Source of the DNA: Sandaracinaceae bacterium
GTDB lineage: Bacteria; Myxococcota_A; Polyangia; Polyangiales; Sandaracinaceae
Reading direction: 5' to 3'
DNA length: 64,000 bases
NCBI GenBank assembly: GCA_040218145.1
Contig: JAVJQK010000127.1
Location: 62,001-126,000, forward strand
Shown: in pieces, positions 41,580 to 50,665 of the stretch
Position numbering within the stretch: the first letter of the stretch is position 1
Layout: the number at the start of each line of letters is the position of its first letter
Translations under genes and position numbers: made by a program
The notes under the pieces: generated by a model
Seen by the model: the letters and a program-made list of their open reading frames with translations, nothing else
Told to the model about the DNA's origin: nothing
The model's database searches: none

Positions 41580-42959
41580 GTGCCCATCATGGGCTACGAC
41601 TACGACCTCTTCACGATCGGCGCGGGCTCGGGCGGCGTGCGCGCCAGCCGCATGGCGGCGCGGACCGGCGCCAAGGTCGCCGTGGCCGAGGAGCGCTTCC
41701 TCGGCGGCACCTGCGTCAACGTCGGTTGTGTCCCCAAGAAGCTCTTCGTCTACGCGGCGCACTTCCGTGAGGACTTCGCGGACGCGGCCGGCTTCGGCTG
41801 GAGCGTCGGGGACATCGCCTTCGACTGGCCGACCCTGCGCGCGAACAAGGACAAGGAGATCGCGCGGCTCAACAAGATCTACGAGCGGCTCCTCCACGGC
41901 GCGGGCGTGGACATCCTCGAGGGGCGGGCGCGCGTGATCGACCCTCACACCGTGGAGGTCGCGCTCCCCGACGGTCCCAGGCGCGTGACCGCGGAGCGCA
42001 TCCTCGTCGCCACGGGGGGCCGCGCGGTGCGCCCCACCGAGCGCGGCACCGAGCGCGCGTGGATCAGCGACGACGTCTTCTACGCGGAGAGCCTGCCCAG
42101 GCGCCTGCTCGTGGTGGGCGGCGGCTACATCGCGCTCGAGATGGCGTCGATCTTCCACGGGCTCGGCACCGAAGTGACGATCGCCTATCGCGGCCCGCAC
42201 CCGCTGCGCGGCTTCGACGACGACGTGCGCACTTTCCTCTGCGAGGAGCTGCGCAAGAAGGGCGTGAAGCTCCACCTCAACACCAAGGTGCTCTGCCTGG
42301 AGGAGGGGGAAGACGGCGCGATCGACGCGGTCTTCGAGCACGAGGAGGTGCTGACCGTGGACGCCGCGCTCTACGCGATCGGCCGCCGCCCCAACACGGA
42401 GGGGCTGGGGCTCGAGGAGGCGGGCGTGACGCTCAACGATCGTGGCGCGGTGGTGGTGGACGACTTCTACCGCTCGAGCGTCGAGAGCATCTTCGCCCTC
42501 GGCGACGTCACCGACCGCGTGCAGCTCACGCCGGTCGCGATCGAGGAGGCGATGGCCTTCGTCTCGACGCAGTTCTCGGACACGCCGCGCACCCTCGACT
42601 ACGCGCACGTCCCGACCGCCGTCTTCTCCACCCCGCCGCTCGCCTCCGTGGGGCTGACCGAACCCGACGCGAGGTCGGCGCATGGCGACGTGCATGTCTA
42701 CACGAGCGAGTTCCGCCCCCTCAAGCACACCTTGAGCGGGAGCCAGGAGCGCTCCTTCATGAAGCTCGTGGTCGAGCCCAGGAGCGACCGCGTGCTCGGC
42801 GTGCACCTCGTCGGCGCGGACAGCGCGGAGATCATCCAGGGCTTCGCCGTGGCGCTGAAGTGCGGCGCGACCAAAGCGCAGCTCGACGCGACCGTGGGCC
42901 TCCACCCGACCGCGGCCGAGGAGCTCGTCACCATGCGCGAGCGCCGGCCCGACGAGTGA
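41580..42959 (+). CDS. gor: Glutathione-disulfide reductase
   Basis: 459 residues. FAD-binding GAGSGG (14-19), redox disulfide CVNVGCVPKK (Cys45, Cys50), a second nucleotide site VVGGGYIALE (about 179) with Arg residues after it (TIAYRGPHPLRGFD) that suit NADPH, ALGDVTD for FAD, and the partner-subunit pair GLHPTAAEE (His, Glu). These features fit glutathione reductase more than lipoamide or mercuric reductase. GTG at 41580 or ATG at 41589. Reduces oxidised glutathione in the cytoplasm with NADPH. Confidence 0.9.
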   Translation: MPIMGYDYDLFTIGAGSGGVRASRMAARTGAKVAVAEERFLGGTCVNVGCVPKKLFVYAAHFREDFADAAGFGWSVGDIAFDWPTLRANKDKEIARLNKIYERLLHGAGVDILEGRARVIDPHTVEVALPDGPRRVTAERILVATGGRAVRPTERGTERAWISDDVFYAESLPRRLLVVGGGYIALEMASIFHGLGTEVTIAYRGPHPLRGFDDDVRTFLCEELRKKGVKLHLNTKVLCLEEGEDGAIDAVFEHEEVLTVDAALYAIGRRPNTEGLGLEEAGVTLNDRGAVVVDDFYRSSVESIFALGDVTDRVQLTPVAIEEAMAFVSTQFSDTPRTLDYAHVPTAVFSTPPLASVGLTEPDARSAHGDVHVYTSEFRPLKHTLSGSQERSFMKLVVEPRSDRVLGVHLVGADSAEIIQGFAVALKCGATKAQLDATVGLHPTAAEELVTMRERRPDE

Positions 42960-43164
42960 TCACTCCCCGATCGCGAGGTAGCTCGGCCTCGCGTTCGGGA
43001 GCGTCGCCCCCCACCATGGCGTAGGCGTCAAGATCGGGCAGGCGGCCTCCGGGCAGGAGCGCGCACAGGAGCAGCCGTGAACGCGGATTCACGAGCCCGG
43101 GGCTCCACCCCGTCGATCTGCCGTCCATGCTGCTCTGGCCCGTTCTTCGCACAGCTCGGAGCTC

Positions 43165-43506
43165 GTGCGCTCCGTCCGGAACCCCTACGCCGATCTCACG
43201 GCCTTGCTCGACAGCACCCGCCAGCTGAGCTCGGAGGAACAGGCGGAGCTCCTGCTCGAGCAGGGCTACGTCGAGCGGGCCCTCCGAATTTACCAGGAGC
43301 TGCTCGAATCTTCTCCCGGCGACGTGCACCTCACCCGCAGACGCGACTGGGCCATGCGCCTCGTCGCCCGCGAGCAGAAGCCCGAGACGGGCACGATGCG
43401 CAAGCCCGGCGCCGAAGCGACCCTGCGCGGCATGCCCTCCCCGGCGCGCGCCGCGCCCCCGGAGGACCCCACCGTGCGCCGCCTGGTCATTCGCGAGGTC
43501 GGTTGA
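43165..43506 (+). CDS. Small TPR-like protein
   Basis: 113 residues from a GTG. Residues about 20-62 (SSEEQAELLLEQGYVERALRIYQELLESSPGD in two pieces) form one tetratricopeptide-like unit; the second half is Pro/Ala-rich and likely disordered, ending VRRLVIREVG. A myxobacterial-style helper of unknown role. It lies 47 bp before the DUF4132 operon on the same strand; a small CGCC/GGCG hairpin (43526-43538) is in between, so co-transcription is uncertain. Confidence 0.55.
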   Translation: MRSVRNPYADLTALLDSTRQLSSEEQAELLLEQGYVERALRIYQELLESSPGDVHLTRRRDWAMRLVAREQKPETGTMRKPGAEATLRGMPSPARAAPPEDPTVRRLVIREVG

Positions 43507-43553
43507 CCCTCGTCGTCGACCTTTGCGCCATCTTGGCGTAGTCTCCGTGCGCG

Positions 43554-46500
43554 ATGAGCGCAGAGAAGTGGCGGGCCTTCGGGATCGAGGTCGACGACCC
43601 CGAGGGCATCTCGGAGCAGTCGCTGTTCTACGTGGGGAGCTACCTGCTCCTCCTCGAACGCGTCGAGCGGGGGCTCGCGCAGCGGGCCGTGCGGTACGTC
43701 GTCGACGGCGTCGACGAGGACGTCCTGGGCGAGATGACAGCCCGGAGGTCCGAGTGCGTCTCCGCCCTGCGGCTCGGCCAGCACTTTGTCCCCGTCGAGC
43801 TCACGGCGGTCATCCGTCGCCTCGGCGACGCCCCCCGCGCGCTCCATCGACTCGGACGGCTCATCCACGCGATCGGTGGCGTGGGCCGGGTACGCGCAGG
43901 ATCGCAGGTCCCCGGCTGGTTCTGGGCGATCTACGACACAACGCGCGATGCGGGGCGGTCGCGGTTCGATGCGCCCGCGCTCGGCCGGCTGCTCGAGGCA
44001 GGTGGGGAAGAGCCGGGGCTGCTGATCGAGGTGCAGATCCCCGCCGCGGACCACTACCCCTCCCCCCTCGATGGAATGGCGAGCTTCCTGCGGGAGCACG
44101 AGGACGCGGTCAGAGACCGACTGTCGCGCTGGGAGCCAGCGAGGGCGCGCGCGGGCCTGCTCGAGCTGCTCGGTCTCCACCAGGTGGTGTTGCCGTCCCT
44201 CGTCGACCTGCTGGCGCGGGAAGCGACCTCGGGGACGAAGGTGAACCGGACGCTCGCGATGGCGCAGCTCGCCCGGCTCGGCGACGCGTCGCGGGCGCCG
44301 CTCGAGAGGCTGGCGAAGGAGGGCTCCGCTCCGACTCGGCGCGCGGCCTATCAGGCGCTCGACCAGCTCTACGGGGCCGCTGCGGCCCCCTTCCTCGCGT
44401 CCCTGGTCGAGGGTGAGCGGAGCGCGAAGAACCGGGACGTGCTTCGGGAGATCTGCGCGCGCCCCGCGGTGGAAGCGCCCGCGCCGTCGCTGCCGCCGCT
44501 CGCGCCCGTGCCGGAGCACGTCCCGCTGCCCGAGGGATACCTGGCCCATCTGCGCGCCGTCTTCGGCGGCGCCGGTGCCCGGCGGGCGCAGCACTGGGAG
44601 CGGATGCGGAAGCAAGGGATCGCTTACTACGAGTCGAACGAGCCGCCGCCGCCGCCGACCGAGGAGGCGCTGGAGGCGCTCGCGCAGAGGCTCGAGCGTG
44701 GTGGCAGCGGCGCGCCAGGTCCCGAGACGTGGCACGACGACAAGGCCCTCGGCGAGCTCGGCCGCTACGCGGGACTCCACCCCGTCCACGTGTGGCGTCT
44801 CCTCACCGAGGTCGGCAGAGGTCGCGGCGCTGTGCCCGTGTGGGCGGCTCGCCCGATCCTGAAGGCTTGCCGACGCGCCAACGAGGGGCGCCCCGACCTG
44901 CGCGAGCTGGCCCACGTCGCGACGTTCGACGGCGCGTCGCCGGACGCGATCGCCGTGGCTCAGCTCTCGGGGAGTCGGTGGGGCGGCGGGCTCGGCTATC
45001 GGCCCGAGGAGGCGTGGACCTTCTTCTCGGAGCATGCCGGCTTGCTCGAGGAGGCGCTCGAAGGGCGCGACCGGAGCCTTCACCACAACGCCGAGCTCTG
45101 GCAGGAGAACGCCTACTCGGTCCTGGCCGCTTTTCCGGAGCTCCCCTCGAAGGCGGCGGAGATCGCGTGGCGACACGCGCTGGGCACCGCGAAGCGTCCG
45201 AGACCCTGGGCGCGCGCCGCGCTCGCACGCGCCGAAGGAAAGACCCAGCGGATCGTGCGCGCGCTGGCGGACGGCAAGCAGGAGGTGCGCGCGACGGCGG
45301 CGGACTGGTTGGCGGAGCTCGGCGATCCTGCGGCCATCGAGGCGCTGAAGCAGGCGCTGCGGAAGGAGAAGCGTGAGATCCCCAAGGGGGCGATGTTCAA
45401 GGCGCTCGCCGCGCTGGGCGTGGATCTCGCTCCCTACCTCGATCGCGCGGCGCTACAGAAGGAAGCGCTGAAGAAGCTGAAGAACGGGCTCCCGCCGAAG
45501 CTCGCGTGGTTCCCCTTCGACGCGTTGCCCACCCCCACCTGGAAGAGCGACGGCGCGCCGGTCGCGATCGAGTCGCTCCAGTGGATGATCGTCAGCGCGC
45601 ACAAGCTGAAGACCCCCGTGCCATCGCCGCTGCTCCGTCTGTACGCGGAACGGTGGGGAGGGGCTGAGTCGCTGGGCGACTTCATGCTCGAGCAGTGGAT
45701 CGCCCGGGACGCGCGCCTGCCCAGCCGGGAGGAGGTGGAGCCGACCGTTCAGGCGCAGGCCGCGCAGTGGAAGGCCTGGGGACACAACCTGGACGACGCG
45801 GCCATCGAGGCGATGCTGCGCGCGGCGATGTCGCGCCCGGTCGGTTCGGCGCAGGCCGATCGCGGGATCCTGGCCTTCGCGACCGCGATGGGCGGACCGA
45901 GCGTCGCGGCCAAGGTCGAGCGCTACCTGAAAGACTGGTTCGGCAACCGTGCTCCGCAATGCAAGACGCTGCTCGAGCTGCTCGCGCATCGGAGCGACGC
46001 GCACTCGATCCAGGTGCTCCTCGCCACGGCGACGCGCTTCCGGACGAAGGGTATCCGGGAGGAGGCGCGGCAGCGGGTGGCGGAGCTCGCGGAGCGGCGC
46101 GGTTGGACGCCGGCGGAGCTTGCGGATCGCACCGTGCCCACAGCGGGCTTCGAGCTCGACGAGACGGACCGGCGGCCGGTGCTCAGCCTGGACCTGGGCC
46201 CGCGCGTCCTGCGCGTGTTGCTCGACGACGCGCTCGCGGTGGTGCTCGACAAGGGAGGCGGCAAGACGACGAAGACCTTCCCGAAGCCGCGCAAGGACGA
46301 CGACGCCGAGCTCGCAGCGGCCGCGAAGAAGACGTTCGCCGCGACCAAGAAGCAGGTGAAGCAGGTCGTGCGCATGCAGGGGGACCGGCTCTACGAGGCG
46401 ATGTGCACGGCGCAGCGTTGGGACGCCGAGACGTGGCGGGAACATCTGTGGCAGCACCCGATCGTGGGCCGGCTCTGCGAGCGGGTCGTGTGGGTGGTGC

Positions 46501-47108
46501 TCCGCGGGGAAGAAGTCGTCGGCGCCTTCCGGCCGCTCGGGGACGGCACCCTGACCGACGTCGACGACGAGCCGGTGACGCTGCCCGATGACGTCGAGGT
46601 GGCCGTCGCGCACGACAGCTGGCTCGGGGTGGAGCTCGCCGCGCGCTGGCGCGAGCACCTCGACGACTACGAGGTCACGACCCTCTTCCCGCAGCTCGGC
46701 GCCGAGCCGCTCGAGCTCACGGACGCGCAGCGCGACGAGGTCGTGCTCGACGAGCTCGAGGGCTACATCGTCGACGCCTTCACCCTCCGGGGGCAGCTCA
46801 TGAAGGACGGCTACACCCGCGGCGAGGCCTTCGACGGCGGCTGGTTCTACACCTACACGCGCGCGTTCCCCTCGATCGGGCTGACCGCGACAGTCGAGTT
46901 CAGTGGGAGCCCTCTCCCCGAGGAGAACCGCTCGGTCGCGCTCGGCGGCGTGCGGTTCCATCCCGCAGACGACGACGTGGAGCACGGCGCCGCCATCCCG
47001 CTGGGCGACGTGCCCCCCGTCCTGCTCACGGAGGTGCGCGAGCAGGTGCGGCGCGTGGCCGCGCTCGGGAGCGGCCGTGACCCCGACTGGGAGCTGAGGC
47101 TCGCATGA
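43554..47108 (+). CDS. DUF4132 (MolR/YehI-like) protein, copy 1
   Basis: 1,184 residues, close to E. coli YehI (about 1,200). No signal or transmembrane segment, so cytoplasmic. The N-terminal 580 residues are helical with HEAT-like pairs (MAQLARLGDASRAPLERL); around 575-610 comes VRATAADWLAELGDPAAIEA. The conserved second half has RFRTKGIREEARQ (about 828), FPKPRKDDD (about 908), FRPLGDGTLTDVDDEP (about 993) and EFSGSPLPEENRSV near the end, the DUF4132 region. Its ATG starts the six-gene overlapping operon. In E. coli the DUF4132 gene neighbours the same partners. Biochemical activity unknown. Confidence 0.85.
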   Translation: MSAEKWRAFGIEVDDPEGISEQSLFYVGSYLLLLERVERGLAQRAVRYVVDGVDEDVLGEMTARRSECVSALRLGQHFVPVELTAVIRRLGDAPRALHRLGRLIHAIGGVGRVRAGSQVPGWFWAIYDTTRDAGRSRFDAPALGRLLEAGGEEPGLLIEVQIPAADHYPSPLDGMASFLREHEDAVRDRLSRWEPARARAGLLELLGLHQVVLPSLVDLLAREATSGTKVNRTLAMAQLARLGDASRAPLERLAKEGSAPTRRAAYQALDQLYGAAAAPFLASLVEGERSAKNRDVLREICARPAVEAPAPSLPPLAPVPEHVPLPEGYLAHLRAVFGGAGARRAQHWERMRKQGIAYYESNEPPPPPTEEALEALAQRLERGGSGAPGPETWHDDKALGELGRYAGLHPVHVWRLLTEVGRGRGAVPVWAARPILKACRRANEGRPDLRELAHVATFDGASPDAIAVAQLSGSRWGGGLGYRPEEAWTFFSEHAGLLEEALEGRDRSLHHNAELWQENAYSVLAAFPELPSKAAEIAWRHALGTAKRPRPWARAALARAEGKTQRIVRALADGKQEVRATAADWLAELGDPAAIEALKQALRKEKREIPKGAMFKALAALGVDLAPYLDRAALQKEALKKLKNGLPPKLAWFPFDALPTPTWKSDGAPVAIESLQWMIVSAHKLKTPVPSPLLRLYAERWGGAESLGDFMLEQWIARDARLPSREEVEPTVQAQAAQWKAWGHNLDDAAIEAMLRAAMSRPVGSAQADRGILAFATAMGGPSVAAKVERYLKDWFGNRAPQCKTLLELLAHRSDAHSIQVLLATATRFRTKGIREEARQRVAELAERRGWTPAELADRTVPTAGFELDETDRRPVLSLDLGPRVLRVLLDDALAVVLDKGGGKTTKTFPKPRKDDDAELAAAAKKTFAATKKQVKQVVRMQGDRLYEAMCTAQRWDAETWREHLWQHPIVGRLCERVVWVVLRGEEVVGAFRPLGDGTLTDVDDEPVTLPDDVEVAVAHDSWLGVELAARWREHLDDYEVTTLFPQLGAEPLELTDAQRDEVVLDELEGYIVDAFTLRGQLMKDGYTRGEAFDGGWFYTYTRAFPSIGLTATVEFSGSPLPEENRSVALGGVRFHPADDDVEHGAAIPLGDVPPVLLTEVREQVRRVAALGSGRDPDWELRLA

Positions 47109-50100
47109 GCGCGGAGAAGTGGCGGAAGCTCGAGGTCGAGGTCGACAACCCCGAGGGGGTCTCCGACGAGGCCCTGTTCCAGCTCGCCAGCTACCTGCTG
47201 GCGCTCGATGGGCTCGAGCCTCGCCTCGGGCAGTCCGCGCTGCGCTTCGTGATCGACGGGGAGGACGAGGGGGTGCTCGACCGGGTGCGAGCGCGGCCGC
47301 GAGACTGCGCGGAGCGCCTGCGACGAGGCCGGTACACCGAGCTGCCCGACCGGCGCGGGTTCCTGCGAAGGACCAGCGCGCGCGGCGTCCTCCATCGCTT
47401 CGGGCGCTTCGAGCGAGCGACCGTGCAGTCCTCGACCGTGCACTCCTTCTTGGGTGCGAGCACGCCCGCGCTGCCCGACTGGCTCTGGCCCCTCGTCCAT
47501 TCCGGCGCCGTGGACGCTCCTACCCTCCACGCGGTGCTCGTTCATGCGCGCGAGGACGCCGCCCTCCTGATCGACTACTACGCGTCAGCTCCGCCGAACT
47601 ACGCGGCCATGGGACTCCGCTCGCTGCTCCAGTCCGAGCAACAGACGCTCGGCCAGCGCATCCGCGACGCTGCCAGCGCGCATTCGCGCGGCTGCTTCCT
47701 GGAGCTGGCGGTCAGGCACCAGGCGGTGCTCCCCCAGCTCTTCGAGCTCCTCGTCGAGGTGGCGACCGGGACCGCGGAGTCGACACGCCTGCAGGCCGTG
47801 GCGCTCCTCCGACGCCTCGAGCAGGACACGCTGGAGGCGCTGCTCACGCACGCGCGCACGGGCGACGCGGCGCGGCGGCTGGGCGCCTACTCGGCGCTGC
47901 GGGCGCTACATCCCGAAGCGCTGATGGAGGTGCTCGATGCGCTCGCCGAGGCGGAACGGGCGCAGAAGAACCTCGCCTTCCTCGAGCGGCTGCGCACACC
48001 GATCACGGATATGCCGTCGTTGCCGGAGCTGCCGCCGGTGCCCGACCGGGTGCCGCTCCCCGAGGGGTTTGGCGCCCGCGCCCGGGAGGCCTTCGACGCG
48101 AGCCATGTCGCGAAGCGCCGGCTCTACGAGCGGCGGAGAGCTTCCCCCTTCCCGCCGCTGGAGCCAGGGCCTCAGCCGGTCTCCGACGAAGCGCTCAGCG
48201 CGTTCCTGGAGCAGCTCGAGACCGGTGTGCCAGGCCAGAGCGGGAGTGCCCCGAGGGGGGGCGGCCCCCTCGGCGCCGACGTGCCTCGGGAGCTCGTGAA
48301 GCACGATGGGTTGGCACCGATTCACCTCTTTCGGCTCCTCCGCGCGTTCGGGCTGGCGTGCGACGATGGACGCTGGTTCGGTGCCGAGCTGGTGGGCGCC
48401 TTTCGCCGCGCGCACGGAGGGCGCCCCGATCTGCGGGAGCTCGCGCATCTCGCCGAGGCGGACGGTGTCCCCGCAGAGGTCCTCGCGCGGGCCTTCTTGA
48501 TGCAAGGAGAGGTGCAGGGCCCCGGCTACGCTCCCGAGGACGCCTGGACGTTCTTCGTCGGGCGCGAGCCGTTGCTGGCGGACGCGCTCACCCCGACGCC
48601 GGTGAGAGACCGCTACGGCCGCAGCTTTGGCACCGGATATGGCGCCGAGCTGCGCCGGGAGAACGCGTACGCGGTGCTCGGGTGCTTCCCGTCGATCCCG
48701 CCGCGCCTCGCGTCGACGGCGTGGGAGCACGCGCTCGGCAGCGCGAAGGCGGTGCGTGCGCTCGCGCAGGCGGCGCTGGCCACTTCGCCCGATCGGTTCG
48801 CGCGGGTGTGCGCAGCGCTCGAAGACGGCCAGCAGGAGGTGCGCGCGGTGGCCGCGGACTGGCTCGCCGACATCGGAGATCCGGCCGCGATCGGGCCTCT
48901 GTCCAAGGCCGTGCGGCGAGAGAAGCGCGAGCTCCCGAAGGGCGCGATGTTCCGCGCGCTCGAAGCACTCGGCGTCGACCTCGACCCGTACCTGGACCGC
49001 GAAGCGCTGAAGAAGGAGGCGCAGAAGAAGCTGAAGAAGGGCATCCCCGACAAGCTCGCATGGTTCCCCTTCGACGCGCTCCCGACGCCGCGCTGGAAGA
49101 GCGACGACGCGCCGGTCGCGCGCGAATCGCTCGAGTGGCTGCTGGTCACCGCGCACAAGCTGAAGTCGCCCCAGCCCTCGCCGCTCCTGCGCCTGTATGC
49201 GGAGCACTGGAGCGGGGCGGAGGAGCTGGGAGAGTTCGTGCTCGACGCCTGGATCGACCAGGACACGCGAGGCCCGTCTCGGGACGAGGTGGAGTCGGTG
49301 GCGAGGCGTCGGGCGAAGCAGACCGTGCAATGGACGGGGGAGCCCGAGCAGGAGGTGTTCGAGCGGACGATGAGGGAGCTGATCCTCCAGCCGCTCGGCT
49401 CCGCGCAGGCAGACCGCGGCGTCCTCGCGTTCCCGGCGGCGATGGGCGGAGCGCGCGTCGTGGAGACCGTCGAGGCGTACCTGAGGCGCTGGTATGGGTG
49501 GCGCGCGCCCCAGTGCAAGACGCTGATCCAGATGCTCGCCCAGCGAGATGACGGCCGCTCGATTCAGCTCCTGCTCGCCACCGCGACGCGGTTCCGGACG
49601 AAGGGCATCCGCAAGGAGGCCGAGAAGCGGGTAGTCGAGGTGGCCGAGCGCCGCGGATGGACCCCGGCCGAGCTCGCCGACCGGACCGCACCGACGGCTG
49701 GCTTCGAGCTGGACGAGACGGACGGGCGCCCGGTGCTGCGCCTCGACCTGGGGCCGCGGACCTTGCTCGCCCGACTCGACGCCGAGCTCTCCGTGGTCCT
49801 CGACAAGGGGGATGGGAAGGTCAGCAAGGCCTTCCCAAAGCCGCGTAAGGACGACGACCCGACGCTCGCGGCCGCCGCGAAGAGAGCCTTCAGCGCCGCG
49901 AAGAAACAAGCCAAGCAGACGGTGCAGATGCAGTCGACGCGCTTCTATGACGCGATGTGCGTCGGCCAGCGCTGGGACCTGGAGACCTGGCGCACGTATC
50001 TGAGGGGGCATCCCATCGTCGGTCGGCTCTGCGAGCGGCTCGTGTGGATCGCGATGCGCGGCGACACGCTGCTCTCCTCGTTTCGGCCGCTCGGCGACGG

Positions 50101-50665
50101 AACGCTGACCGACGTGGACGACGAGCCGCTCGAGCTGGCCGAAGATGTGGAGATCGCGCTCGCGCACCGGACGCTGGTCGGGGAGACGCTCGCCGTCCGA
50201 TGGCGCGCGCACCTCGCGGACTATGAGATCACGCCGCTGTTCCCGCAGTTCGGCGACGCGCCCTTCGAGCTCCCAGAGGCCGCGCGGGACGCGCTCGTGC
50301 TCGACGAGCTCGAGGGACACATGCTGCACGCGTTCACGCTCCGGGGGGCGCTGACCAAGCGGGGCTACACGCGGGGGTCGGCGGAGGACGGGGGCATCTT
50401 CCACACCTACCACCGGCACTTCCCCACCCTGCGACTCGCTGCGACGGTGGAGTTCAGCGGCAGCTCGCTCCCCGAGGAGAACCGGCCCGTCGCGCTCCTC
50501 GGAATCACCTTCTCGCGCAGCCGCGCCGACGACGGCACCGAAACCCCCGTGCCTCTCGGGGACGTACCGCCCATCCTGCTCGCGGAGGTCTACGAGCACG
50601 TGCGCGGGGCGGCGGAGCAGGGCTCGGGCAAGCATCCAGATTGGCAGGACCGTGTGTCCTGGTGA
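47105..50665 (+). CDS. DUF4132 (MolR/YehI-like) protein, copy 2
   Basis: 1,186 residues; its ATG overlaps the stop of copy 1 (ATGA). Same layout as copy 1: both begin MSAEKWR, share KLAWFPFDALPTP, ATRFRTKGIR, FPKPRKDDD, FRPLGDGTLTDVDDEP and SLPEENR-type blocks, and have nearly equal length. Similarity is high from about residue 560 to the end and clearly lower in the first half. This is a tandem duplication followed by divergence of the helical N-terminal part, which could be the partner- or target-binding side. Cytoplasmic. Its end overlaps the MoxR gene if that starts at GTG 50652. Confidence 0.85.
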   Translation: MSAEKWRKLEVEVDNPEGVSDEALFQLASYLLALDGLEPRLGQSALRFVIDGEDEGVLDRVRARPRDCAERLRRGRYTELPDRRGFLRRTSARGVLHRFGRFERATVQSSTVHSFLGASTPALPDWLWPLVHSGAVDAPTLHAVLVHAREDAALLIDYYASAPPNYAAMGLRSLLQSEQQTLGQRIRDAASAHSRGCFLELAVRHQAVLPQLFELLVEVATGTAESTRLQAVALLRRLEQDTLEALLTHARTGDAARRLGAYSALRALHPEALMEVLDALAEAERAQKNLAFLERLRTPITDMPSLPELPPVPDRVPLPEGFGARAREAFDASHVAKRRLYERRRASPFPPLEPGPQPVSDEALSAFLEQLETGVPGQSGSAPRGGGPLGADVPRELVKHDGLAPIHLFRLLRAFGLACDDGRWFGAELVGAFRRAHGGRPDLRELAHLAEADGVPAEVLARAFLMQGEVQGPGYAPEDAWTFFVGREPLLADALTPTPVRDRYGRSFGTGYGAELRRENAYAVLGCFPSIPPRLASTAWEHALGSAKAVRALAQAALATSPDRFARVCAALEDGQQEVRAVAADWLADIGDPAAIGPLSKAVRREKRELPKGAMFRALEALGVDLDPYLDREALKKEAQKKLKKGIPDKLAWFPFDALPTPRWKSDDAPVARESLEWLLVTAHKLKSPQPSPLLRLYAEHWSGAEELGEFVLDAWIDQDTRGPSRDEVESVARRRAKQTVQWTGEPEQEVFERTMRELILQPLGSAQADRGVLAFPAAMGGARVVETVEAYLRRWYGWRAPQCKTLIQMLAQRDDGRSIQLLLATATRFRTKGIRKEAEKRVVEVAERRGWTPAELADRTAPTAGFELDETDGRPVLRLDLGPRTLLARLDAELSVVLDKGDGKVSKAFPKPRKDDDPTLAAAAKRAFSAAKKQAKQTVQMQSTRFYDAMCVGQRWDLETWRTYLRGHPIVGRLCERLVWIAMRGDTLLSSFRPLGDGTLTDVDDEPLELAEDVEIALAHRTLVGETLAVRWRAHLADYEITPLFPQFGDAPFELPEAARDALVLDELEGHMLHAFTLRGALTKRGYTRGSAEDGGIFHTYHRHFPTLRLAATVEFSGSSLPEENRPVALLGITFSRSRADDGTETPVPLGDVPPILLAEVYEHVRGAAEQGSGKHPDWQDRVSW

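Noticed and set aside
42928-43329. A 133-codon minus-strand frame between gor and the TPR-like gene
   Set aside because: A stretch looks natural, but the frame overlaps both flanking genes and has no binding site; left as a 205-bp intergenic region with a CGGGG/CCCCG hairpin at 43098-43112.
43554-50665. WGR domain in the DUF4132 proteins
   Set aside because: Some MolR-like proteins are described with one; no W-G-R motif is visible at either N-terminus.
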